Source of the DNA: Trichoplax sp. H2
Lineage: Eukaryota; Placozoa; Uniplacotomia; Trichoplacea
NCBI GenBank assembly: GCA_003344405.1
Contig: NOWV01000392.1
Coordinates: forward strand, 1 to 27,360
Length of the DNA stretch: 27,360 nucleotides
Direction: 5' to 3'
The notes beneath the pieces were generated by a model. The model was given only the letters and a program-made list of their open reading frames with translations, searched no databases and was not told the origin of the DNA. Positions 10,525-20,665 of this stretch are shown piece by piece; the stretch's first letter is position 1, and every line of letters starts with the position of its first letter. Position numbers and translations under genes: made by a program.

Positions 10525-11684
10525 TCAGTAATTTGACGAAAGATTATGAGAAATTCCAAAAATTTAATTTACTTTAAGATAAGTCGGCTTTAATAAATTT
10601 TGGATGCTATTTTACGTGTGATCCCATGCAAAGGTACAATTGTACTAAATTATTCAATGATTTGATGCCAGCGCATTCAAAATATTAGCATGCAGAACCT
10701 ATTCGAAATCCAATTTATTCCTCTAAATTACATTATTTTTATAGAGAGAGTCTAGATTACTTCTACGGTAATCTTAATGGAATTTCTATGAGATATCAAC
10801 TTCGTAAATGGATTTAAAAAAAAGCCTAATTACGCATATTTTACTACAGTTGTTTGTGGCTAACTCATTGAAAGCGGTGATATATTCCTGAGTAGTTAAA
10901 TGCAACGACGGTATATCACGTTCTCATTTTAACTCGATAGAGATTTACGAGTATGTTAAGGTATAAATAGCCCCATATTGCTGACTAAGGTATACGTATA
11001 AGTCGGTATTACTTTGTTTTTATAATGTCGAAATTAGGTTCTAATTTGAACGCTATTATTGAAAATTAATAGCCGGTTCCTTTGCTTCTTAAAACAGTAT
11101 GAATATCTTTATTATATAATTATTGACATTCTAGAGTAGAAGTACGAAAGATATCAAAGTAAAATTTCGAAATTAGTTCCTCAGCGACGCCTCTTGTTCT
11201 ACATTTATTGACCGGTATATCCATTATATTAATATACTCGTATCGATATGAACCATCGTACGAGAAAAATGATTTTAAGAGATATCTCTTATTGCTTATT
11301 GCGTTGGAATGAGCTGAATAGAACAATAAGTCATGATAAATTTACATTTTATTTAAGTCTCGTTTATGCTGACTTTTTCTTACTATTTAATTTGAATTAT
11401 ATACGCGTATCTTCATAAGTAGCAATACCACAGTATGCTTTGGATCCATAATAATATGATAAATCAGACTAAGGCGGTTCTCAACATTTTATTTATTGTA
11501 TCTGTAACATAGTACGGAAATAATTTAATATATTTATTTATTTTGTTATTTTAAAAAGCTTAATTAAATCTAACTGCAATCATAATATCTTTTACGTCTA
11601 TAAACTGATTATATACCTTATTTTACTTGTTCTATATAGGGTATCCTTAAACGAGGTTTAATTTTACCAGTCAATAGCTACAAA
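10525..11684. other. Gene-free spacer upstream of GPCR gene 2
   Basis: No supportable coding sequence. A pyrimidine-rich stretch ending in ATATAG (to about 11639) resembles a 3' splice site, so the GPCR message may have a 5' leader exon somewhere in this stretch. The resemblance is weak, and RNA data would be needed to confirm it. Confidence 0.5.
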
Positions 11685-12998
11685 ATGGCTAATCCTATAT
11701 ATTCACCCAATACACCATTATACTCACATTTATATACGGAAGCTAGTCACTATAAGAATTATGACAGGGACGAAAAGGACTATCTATCTTTTAGTAAAAA
11801 TCAAAATACTTCAACAAATACCTTTCAATCTTATAACATTATTGCTTGGGTTACAATCATGGTTTACGTATGGGGTTTGATTGCTAATTCTTTAATAATC
11901 ATAATCGTTCTACTACGTAAGCAACTGCATGTATCATCTTGTCTTCAAATTAGTAACTTCTCATCGACAAGTATTATCTTTAGTTTTGCGGCTTTATGCT
12001 TGGAAATTACTAATCAGATTATTTTGATCAATTTAACATCACCATTATCGGCATCATTTGCTGCATCAACGCAAGCCAAACCTGGATTTAATTTCAACGA
12101 TAAACATTCTCTTGCTACCTTTCGCCCTAATGGCAGCAATCTGATACAAAATTTAAATGACTTCTATTTCCCTTTGTGTGAAATTTTAACAGGAATAGTA
12201 TTTACATCAGTTACTGCCGGTATTTATATATTAATGATGATTAGCATTCAACATTACCAAGCAGTGCGCACTAATCATCGTTGTCTAATCGATATTAAAC
12301 GATTAATGAAAATCACTATTGGCATTTGGTTAGTTGCAATTTCGCTTTGTATGCCCTACTCTCTATTAACCGTTAAAACGTATTTTAAAACATTTAATAG
12401 TCGTGTGTGCGCGTTCAATAACGCCGAGCCAAGCCGATTGGTTATTATTTATAGTATAACTTATGCTCTAATAGGCTTATTATTACCGATTGTAGTTATA
12501 TGTTTCTGTTATTCTTTTGTAATTTTTAAACTTTGTCGTGGTATGCAATTACGTTCACATATGACAAGTTCACGAAGTCAAGTCAATTCTGGACTTGAGA
12601 GTGACTATGATCGTAAATCAAGAACTGGTGTTCGGCTACTAATCGTTATAGCGCTCGTTTATATTTTGTGTATATTTCCATTTTCAACTGCCCTGATATG
12701 GCAATCTGTTCGCAATTATTATAGATCAGCAATGTCGTATGATCATCAACAATGCAACAATTGCTCTATTATCTCGTCGCAATTGAGTCAATATAGAAGT
12801 GAAACTAATAATAATTCATCTGTTTCTCTAGGCACTTTTTTCTCCATTGCTATAATATGTTTAGCAATGCTGTTTGGTTTAAATCCAATATTTTATCTCA
12901 TTTTTAATCAGCGCTTACGTAAAGAGTTTCTAAAACGCTTTACATGCCGCTTTAGGTTAGTGAGGATTAGGGTTAGCGTTCTTCATTACAAATCTTGA
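11685..12998 (+). CDS. Rhodopsin-type (class A) GPCR, orphan, divergent (paralogue 2)
   Basis: Single-exon gene for a 437-residue seven-helix receptor, starting at an ATG in a favourable AAAATGG context. It aligns along its whole length with the receptor at 4106 (for example shared RKQLH after TM1, IW in TM4, CAF in ECL2, DRK at the TM6 entry and NQRL-KEF in helix 8). Kept class A landmarks are N68 (1.50), C165 (3.25) with C242, W215 (4.50), P268 and Y276, C329 and P332, and an intact N400-P-I-F-Y404 (NPxxY). Lost landmarks: D2.50 is S96; DRY is Q189-H190-Y191; Trp 6.48 is I330. The N-terminus is about 48 residues and rich in Tyr, Ser and Asn. ECL1 (about 50 residues) and ECL3 (about 45) are long with several N-x-S/T sites; ECL3 has a C-N-N-C pair (C357, C360) not seen in the paralogue. 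Ligand and G-protein coupling are unknown. The two genes arose by tandem duplication. Confidence 0.95.
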   Translation: MANPIYSPNTPLYSHLYTEASHYKNYDRDEKDYLSFSKNQNTSTNTFQSYNIIAWVTIMVYVWGLIANSLIIIIVLLRKQLHVSSCLQISNFSSTSIIFSFAALCLEITNQIILINLTSPLSASFAASTQAKPGFNFNDKHSLATFRPNGSNLIQNLNDFYFPLCEILTGIVFTSVTAGIYILMMISIQHYQAVRTNHRCLIDIKRLMKITIGIWLVAISLCMPYSLLTVKTYFKTFNSRVCAFNNAEPSRLVIIYSITYALIGLLLPIVVICFCYSFVIFKLCRGMQLRSHMTSSRSQVNSGLESDYDRKSRTGVRLLIVIALVYILCIFPFSTALIWQSVRNYYRSAMSYDHQQCNNCSIISSQLSQYRSETNNNSSVSLGTFFSIAIICLAMLFGLNPIFYLIFNQRLRKEFLKRFTCRFRLVRIRVSVLHYKS

Positions 12999-14242
12999 GG
13001 CGAGTAAGATTCAGTACTTGTAGACAACAAAAATATATCGGCTTGATTCAGTTATGTTATAGTTATCAGTAGGAACTGAAGGAAAACTTTCGAGAATTCT
13101 GTTAAATATTAGTACAGTATTAATTGGCTTACTGCTAACTTAATTATTACGAATAATTACTAATAAAAATACACCAGTTTATTATATTTTACGATGTAAA
13201 AATTGCAGTTGCCATTGATGGCTGCCTTTAAAACCCTGACAATATACTGCACTGTACTGTAGTTAGTCGCTCTTTCACAGGCAGCTTTCTCTATTCAAAA
13301 TTTAAAAATTTTGATAAATCTAATTTATCGTATACTCTTACATTATCTGATTATTGCAATTACCTTGATAATGCTACTCTGACGCTAACTATTTACATAG
13401 TTCATGTAAGATAAATTATTAGTATTATGCTGATAAAAGTGGTATGATTAAAATCAATGTATGAAATATAAGATAGCTATGCCTTCTACATATTAACTAT
13501 TACTATTTAATCAATACACCTAAGAAATCTAAACAAATGAAATTAATTGCGGTGTAATTCTTTGATGAATGACTCAGTGATTCTAATTCAATCTCATTAT
13601 ATGGTATTATTGCAGATAATTGCGGCTTGTGCAAATCTATGAATTAAATTACTACGGATTAATTTAAGGAGATATTATGGATTGACTAAAATTTCATTAA
13701 ATGTTAAATGTCACCTCTATAAACTTTTACGATTGCTTTCATTGGACCGAGAACAATCTATATATATATTGGCTTCAAGTAGCAATAATCCATCTTTTAG
13801 CGCGCATGTTGTTACTACATATAATTTTGTTGTTATTAGTATTGACAGTTATTAACTATGGATGGAATTTAGTTTATTGGACACCAAAACATGATAAGCA
13901 GAACAGCTTTAACAAGAGGCATGCAATAATAGAGCATACATAAGAAATATCCGTACAGATGCCTTCATTTAGATACGAAAAAGTATGAAGTATCTATCTA
14001 CAGTAATAGATAAAGTCGCAGCTACCAAATATATTTGTGAATTTGCGTTCGCAGTATTATTGTATATTATCAAAGGGATATTTCGGTAACATAATGAATT
14101 TAATAAATCTTCTCACATTTTCAAACGAACTATTATAAATGATCATGATACATAAATTAGCTTAATCTATTATTAAGCACTATTCTTGTTAGAATTAGAT
14201 GCTACAACACTCATACACGATTTATCTGAACATAACTACTGT
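12999..14242. other. Gene-free spacer between GPCR 2 and the annexin
   Basis: The spacer lies between genes pointing toward each other, so it holds their 3' untranslated regions. An 80-codon ATG frame (13701-13943, plus) would encode one hydrophobic segment flanked by polar ends. It matches nothing I recognise, and I treat it as probably chance. I see no other coding signal. Confidence 0.55.
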
Positions 14243-17200
14243 CTATTCTCTAGCACCCAAAAGACCTAGTATGATCCTTTTGAAGCTGCCGGATAGTTTA
14301 TCCTGTGAAAAAGTGAAAAATATAATTAAATATAAAACGATGGAGGTACTATAAAGTTCCATTTGAAATAACAGTAGTTTATGATTAATCACGGCAAAGT
14401 TGATATACCTCAACTACATCTTCTACTCTTTTTCCATATAATTTTAAGAATTCTGCCTTTATATCTTCCATATCAACTTCTGATCGAGTAACCACGATAC
14501 GAATAACGGCACTACTGTCAAGACTTCCCTGCAAATTTAAATAAGTAGAAATTGAGTATTGAAATTTATATATAGGATGTAGAGTCTTAACTAATTTAAT
14601 AAAATCAATTCCCATAATTTTGTGTATCATTGATTTACCGTTAAGGCTTTGTGCAATCGTTGAGCAAGGTACATAGGAGTAGATTGAGCACAAGAAACTA
14701 AAGAAATATTTTGAGAAATAAACTTCATTAGTGTGTGAAGCACAAGAGCAGAAAATTTAGCAATACTACAATTGCCAGCATACATTTCATAAGATCACCC
14801 GACATTTCTCTCTTAATGGATTCTTCAATTGTATATTTACATATCTGAATGAGTCAAAAACATGCTATTTAAGTTAAATTGATAAAATAAATTTGAATGA
14901 ATAACAACGTTTAAGGAATGGATTACCTTAGAATATTCTTGAAAAATTGACCGTAACTGCGGATAACTACGTGCTGCTAAAAGGGTTTTGAATCTGTTAC
15001 GGTAAATAAATAAGAATAGGTTTGAACGATTAGTTCACAAATTACTAGAAATTAATTTTCTGATTGCTAGCATAATCAACATTGTTAAGAAGAAACAAAT
15101 CAATAATATTGATAGCTTACTTTGATTCGTCAGTTCCCCAACGCGCTTCGCCAGCTTTATATAGTGCCTAAACAATCAGGTGCATCAAATATGCTTATTA
15201 ACTTATGATTATAGTTGAAGGTTAAACAAAAGTTAGATTATAAGTATCATTGCGTTTTAGTTACCTTAGCTTCCTTAGCTGACTGTTGCACATCAACTGT
15301 TTGATCATCAGATCGATTTCCCTGTCAAAAATATGCATAAATCAACGTTTAAATATGAGCATAGAATTCTTTAAATAAAATTCAAGTAATATTATGATGT
15401 CCATATGGCTATATATTTCTTACATGCAGCAACGACGCTAGAAAGTTTCGGAAGTGACCGGAAGTTTCACTGTAGACGTCTTTCTCCAAATCACGGTCAT
15501 ATTCTAAAATAATAATAAAGGTGCATATCAGTTGCTTTGATGGAATAACTTAGTTAATGCATTGATATCTAATAGTACGACAGCACTGAAATTGCGGGCT
15601 ATTTTAGCAGTGATATTGCGCACACTATCCGCTTTTTAAAACTGATAAAATCTCTATTGATAGCCCACTGTTAGTACAGATATTAGAAAATTAATGCTAT
15701 AGCTTTGATAAGGAAGTTAGCAATACTACAATACCGTTCTTAAATGCAGCCTTGATATCTGAGAGTTCTTGATTATTTCTGCTACAAATTATTTCAACTA
15801 GTGTACTTTCTGTTGTTCCCAAGCCTTTCATTGCTTTGCGTAATTCATGTGCATCAACTTCAGCAGGTTCTTTTAGTAATGCCAATACTGTATCTTGAAC
15901 CTTTCCACTTAATTCATTTTTTAAACATTTTATAAGATCTTTGCCAAATAATGTCTTAAAATCGCGAACGATTTGTTGTCGTTGTTGATGGCTTCGAGAA
16001 TACATAATAAAAATAATGGCTTTTTCATCGCAACCTGAATATGCATAAGCAATATTTGCCATTCTTTAGTTTTGATAGAATTAAAATTATGGTAATCTTT
16101 CACAGCTAATGCAATTATACTGTAAACTAACGAAATGGCAGAGGTAGATAGAATATAACAAAGTTACTAACCGAAACCCTTCATCGCTTTCTTTAAAATT
16201 TCTGCATCAGTTTCAGAAGAAAAAGGTGAATAATCCTTGACTGTTCCACGGTTTACCTGTATAAATGTATTTATTTTTGCGTCAATTCAGCCATTCTGAT
16301 CTTCAATTTGATAATACTGTATATTACTATTAAATATCACCATCTTGGCAAAATACAGCATAAGTGATATAATTGCTGAGAGCTTGTACCTTGGATATTT
16401 TTGTAGCAGCCATCGATGCGGTAACTGATGTTACTTGTGATGAAGTCGAAGTTTTACTTTGGTAATCTTTTGCAGGTGGTGGAACGCTTGGACTTGGAGC
16501 AGGTACTACAGTAGGTGCTGAAGGATGGCTAGGCATATTTGTACTTTGGGGAAGTGGTGGCTGGCTTGCCATTGGTGGTGCAGATGTACTAGTATATGCC
16601 GCCGAAGCAGGAGCTGGTGCAGCAGGCATTGAAACAGGTGGTGCAGCTGCTGTGGGCATAGGATTTGCTGGGTAAGCGTGAGGTGTAGAGGTATGACTTG
16701 GCGGCGCATGCATGGCTGTTGGAGCTGCTGGCATCGCACCTTGTGGAGCAGCCGGCATAGCTACGGATGGAGTAGGAGTTGGCACTGGCATTCCTGGCTG
16801 TGGTAGATAGCCTGCTGTAGGTGGTACTGCAGGCATTGGTGCTGGGGGCATACCAGAAGCAGGACCTGGTCCTGGTGTAGGCATTGCAGAAGGATATGGA
16901 GTACTTTGAGATGGCATTGTATTAAATCCAACCTGATGTGTAGGTCTTTGAAATGCATTGGCAGCCATTACTGCGGCTGCAGTGTTACCAAACCAGCCGG
17001 GTGCATTGTGTGATTGAGCTGGAGCAGGTGCAGCAGGTGGATAGCCCTAATTTTATTTACGTGTCAATAACTTAGTAATGGTCAAGTTTAGATAAAGCTT
17101 TTATAAAGGGTTTGAAAACAAATTTTAGTCACAACTGATTACTACTATCTTATAGCAGTGCCAATACTTTCAGATATTGCTCAATGAATATAAATGATAG

Positions 17201-17370
17201 GTAAAATAAGAAGTCTACGAAAGTTGATTTTGTACCGGTTGTGGAGGATATGGACTTGCAGAAGGCATACTTGTCTGAGGGGGATAACCAGCGGGCGGAT
17301 GAGAAGGAGGATAAGGAGAATAGTTTGAGCCTACGCCAGGGTTAAAACCGTAGGGTGATTGATTGTTCAT
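14243..17370 (-). CDS. Annexin with long Pro/Ala-rich N-terminus (annexin A7/A11-like architecture)
   Basis: Ca2+-dependent phospholipid-binding protein of the cytosolic membrane face. I splice 12 coding exons on the minus strand: 17370-17236, 17046-16390, 16256-16172, 16034-15735, 15503-15424, 15321-15265, 15167-15121, 14993-14927, 14844-14769, 14697-14639, 14528-14409 and 14302-14243. The exons join in frame to 580 residues ending at TAG. Residues 1-264 form a low-complexity arm, with a PYPPSHPP-like start then Pro/Ala/Met/Ser, as in annexins A7 and A11. Four annexin repeats follow (about 281-347, 353-419, 436-505 and 507-578). Repeat 2 has the classic M-K-G-L-G-T loop and repeat 3 has W-G-T-D-E. 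Repeat 1 has G-F-G-C-D (Thr to Cys). The repeat 4 loop is eroded (L-T-G-S-L-D), so its type II Ca2+ site is probably weak or lost. All introns fit GT-AG except the one between exons 9 and 10. The start ATG is the only one ahead of the arm; a TTTAG just upstream could mark a 5' UTR intron. Confidence 0.95.
14698..14769 (-). other. Annexin intron without a GT-AG solution that keeps the frame
   Basis: The conserved repeat-3 end (C-M-L-A-I-V-S-C) needs exactly one G between codon ATT (14772-14770) and TTTCT (from 14697). That G is either 14769 or 14698, so the intron is TA...AG or GT...TA. A GT-AG alternative uses the donor at 14783-14782 and stays in frame, but it replaces six residues (C-M-L-A-I-V) by one Phe. 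The intron start shares a 16-base string with the start of the intron after exon 4. Confidence 0.65.
16390..17046 (-). other. Annexin low-complexity exon (Pro/Ala/Met/Ser-rich)
   Basis: This single 657-bp exon encodes residues 46-264, nearly all of the disordered arm, in one phase-0 cassette. It contains many short M-P-x-x-A-P and P-x-P units and few charged residues until the last 30 codons (K-D-Y-Q-S-K onward). It is clearly richer in G and C than the flanking DNA because of its Pro, Ala and Gly codons. In annexins A7 and A11 such arms drive self-association and partner binding; the same role here is inferred. Overlapping frames on the same strand are shadows of this exon. Confidence 0.9.
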
Positions 17371-19932
17371 GATTTGGGATAGGTCTTGTTTTCTAAAGAG
17401 TAAAATAGAATTTATAATAGTCCATTAATAGAAGCGTGCAAAGTACAGTACAAGTACAATAGTTTAAGATACATTATGACTACGATAGGCTGATCAGTAG
17501 ACAGAGCTATCTGCACCAGAGCTACAGATACTGCAGGAACTTAGTATATGCAGATATGGTGGATGCGGTTGCTGTGCCATCTTATAATTAATTCAATGGC
17601 ATGTACCAAAAGGTGTTGCTATCGTTCAATTGTCATCTACTGTATCACTGTGGAATGATTATTTGAAGACTTTTCACAAGAATTGTCAACGGGATCGGTG
17701 TTATCCATTATTACAATTCACGATCGTTAAGGCAAAGAAATATAATTATTCGCTAAGTGAAGCAATCATTAAAGAGTCTAGAGTAATAGGAATTATTATT
17801 ATACTTCAGTATTTTCAATCCACATTGATCACAAGTGGTCATGCATACGATATGATAACATAAATCAAATTCATTCTAATTTCATTATTAAGATTTTATG
17901 CACGCATTACTCGATTTCATTTACTATACCAGGAAGTCAACTATAAGTTAAAGTCAGTACATTGGGTTAATAATAAATTGGAGCGCAAATATGGGCGATG
18001 GCGTTGTCTTTAGCTATGCATGAGTAACTAACTGATCAGCTAGGGATTAATCTGTTTAACGCCATACACGGCAGAACTTCTTTACATCATTATAGTTGAC
18101 TGATGCAATGCCTATTGAGTCGTTAAAACATTCATAACTGAAACTAAACTGAGAAATAAGTTCCAATAACCAAGCCAGTTGTAATAACAACGATACGGAA
18201 GTGCCACTGTTATTATTATTATTACAGTAATCTTCTTCCTTGCTGTTAAAAACCTTTTCGTTATAATTAAGCAGTAAAAAAATTTGAAGCACTTCCTATA
18301 ATAATCTAACCTTGTTAGCAGATCGTAATACTGCATAAAATTGATTCTATATTACTTTTACCTGGAGATAATCGTATTCATTTTAAGTTGTTGATGCAGT
18401 ACAGTACTCTAATTTGAATTCAAATTTTTTTTATCCTACTTTGCTAGGCCTTTTAACGTTTCAACCATTACTTTAGAAATAACTATTCAGTAAAATGTAA
18501 ACCGCTATATCGATAGTAATTAAAATATGAGAGCAACTACACTGACTAATATAAATTCTTCTTTATCGACCTTCTTAGTTATACCAAAATGCAGAGTGGT
18601 TCTAATATAATGATATTTGGCAAGATACAGACAGAACTACTTTATCTTGAGTCACATTTCAACAATTTCCAACTTTCAAGGACTGGTTACCGGTATATAT
18701 ATATTTGTTGTTAGGCATGTAAAAGATTATTGCTATCAACAAACTTACCTGAATTTGTTGTAGAAATAGTTGTCACCAACGACAGGAGATTTTCAATCAG
18801 AGGGTTAATTAGTAGGTAAAGTAATACTTTGAATGATCGAACCGATTGAACAAGAGTCTTCCACTTGTGTATTACAAGGCGGTAGCCAGAACTCGAATAG
18901 TGCAACGATGAGAAGGATATGTAGCAATCGACGTTAGATTGGCAATCAGTAAGACAGCAGTCTAACTCGTACGTATCTACACTTCAAATTCAATATCAAT
19001 CACTTCGCGATGATAATGTAGTACTAGACAATCTGATACCCAATTTAATGGCAGTTGAAATGGAATTTTTTTAACTCTAATTAATATCTGTGGAAAAGAA
19101 ATTACACAATTTGTTACAAAACAAACTGCTATCTCACTTGAATATCTACCGCTGTGCACTACTAGAACTATTGTAGGCGAGGTTACTTTCTAGTTTAGTC
19201 CGATTAAAGCAACTGTCTTCAATTCTACTATCACAATGTACAGGAGATTTTAAAGTCTAATGTATTGTTCCAATCAATGTTATTGTAGTATCTTGCGCTT
19301 TTCAATTTAACAGAGCTGCAAGCACTGTATTAAATTTTCCACATTTTAGCCGTTGCTTATATACCCTCGGCCAGCTTATAATGAATGCAAAAATTAGACT
19401 GGCTTTTACCATGTACGTCAGAATTGGAGAATGCAATGGCATGCGCATTGGTTTCGACATGTTCGCCATGACAGCATGGCAAAGTTTAACTAAATATAGT
19501 AGCCAATAAAATCAGGAACAGCTTGTGCAAATTTAGTTTGTCTTAATCACTTCTCAATTAGCAACATTTACGTCGTTGTTGCTATGGCAGCACAGCTCCA
19601 AATTCTACTCTATATATAGTATATTAAGAGTGAATAAGACTACTGTTACAGGGGCGTGGCGAGCCCTCTAAAATGGTTGAAAGATGTTCAGCTGTAGGGT
19701 TGCCTTAATAAAATTATGTCTTTAAATTGTGAAGAAATGTACTTTAAATTCGGCTCAAATTCCATGCAGACAGATCAGTATAACCTTGAGCAATTGGCTC
19801 TTGATATTTTGATTACTTTTTATCGCAGGATTGAATAATTCTATTTCTTTCAAGTTTCTAATACAAATTATCGGTCGCTGTTACATGTTCGCTTTCTCTA
19901 GCCATTTTATAAGTCACGTCGTAAAACTGGAT

Positions 19933-19950
19933 TATACAGTATACTGTATA
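19933..19950. repeat. 18-bp perfect palindrome
   Basis: TATACAGTATACTGTATA is its own reverse complement. No neighbouring gene within 2 kb suggests a role; it could be chance or a dimeric protein site. Confidence 0.6.
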
Positions 19951-20029
19951 TAGGACGACTAAAGCTACGACGTTAAACTTAGGGTCCGTCCACTGTAATG
20001 CCATCGACGACTAAAATGAGAAGGTGGTA

Positions 20030-20301
20030 TACACGTATATAGCTTGGGCTACTCAAATTTCTAGCCAATTAGGATTATTGAGTTAAGAATTTTATGCAGT
20101 CTTGGTATGAAATAGTATACGACCAAGTACCTGCCTGAGTAGTCACTGATTACTATGATGTATGCATACATTATTTGGAGGAGTTGCTTTGAGGGGACAT
20201 CATTTCCTGTAAATTATCAATGGTTTAACTCTCCATTGATTAATTGTCGATTTCGTGATCGAGTAACTTGAGAAACTGGATGTGTGAATGCACTGTAGGA
20301 T
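20030..20301 (+). repeat. Diverged tandem repeat, unit 1
   Basis: Ordered blocks recur about 270-315 bp downstream: GCTACTCAAA (20048; partner 20319), TAGGATTATTGA, ATACGACCAAG-ACCTG (near 20118; partner 20386), AAATTATCAATG (20211; partner 20526), and GTAACTTGAGA followed by a CTGGAT- or CTAGAT-like block. Both halves of the unit are preserved in order, so it is a genuine duplication and not a scatter of short words. Confidence 0.75.
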
Positions 20302-20665
20302 GGCGACGAATAGCCTGAGCTACTCAAACTAACCAAGTAGGATTATTGACTTTCGAATGGCATGCAATCTTAGTTAGAAATAATATACGACCAAGGACCT
20401 GATTACTATATAGTATCAGGATTAGATTAGTTCGATGAAGGGTAAACGAGCATCGACAATGCCTAGTTTTCTCGAACCCAAGGAAGTTGTTCTAAGTTCC
20501 AGTCTGGAGGGATTTTACTTCTAATAAATTATCAATGATTTACTCTCCTTATGATCAGTCGTTGATTACATAATCTAGTTGAGATACCAAGAACAACCAG
20601 GATGCCAGGAAAGCTTGTACTAGTAACTTGAGAGGCTAGATATGCAATTGCACCATATGCTGCCA
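20302..20665 (+). repeat. Diverged tandem repeat, unit 2
   Basis: Partner of unit 1, with about 45 bp of extra sequence between the conserved blocks and a further insertion ahead of GTAACTTGAGA. The units are non-coding and their boundaries approximate. I see no transposon termini. Confidence 0.7.

Noticed and set aside
12953-12978. Telomere-like GGTTAG/TTAGGG string
   Set aside because: It is a chance match inside the GPCR 2 coding sequence (codons for V-R-I-R-V-S) and is not a tandem array.
13701-13943. 80-codon frame with one hydrophobic segment
   Set aside because: No family resemblance, and AT-rich DNA readily gives hydrophobic frames of this size.
16506-16958. Two extra minus-strand frames over the Pro/Ala exon
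   Set aside because: They are out-of-frame shadows of the annexin low-complexity exon, which joins in frame to exons on both sides.
19611-19660. TATATATA plus GGGGCGTGGC as a promoter
   Set aside because: No downstream plus-strand gene is visible, and the nearest minus-strand gene start does not face it.
19646-20300. Second LTR starting at TGTTACAGGGG
   Set aside because: I found no matching CA end followed by a duplicated five-base flank.
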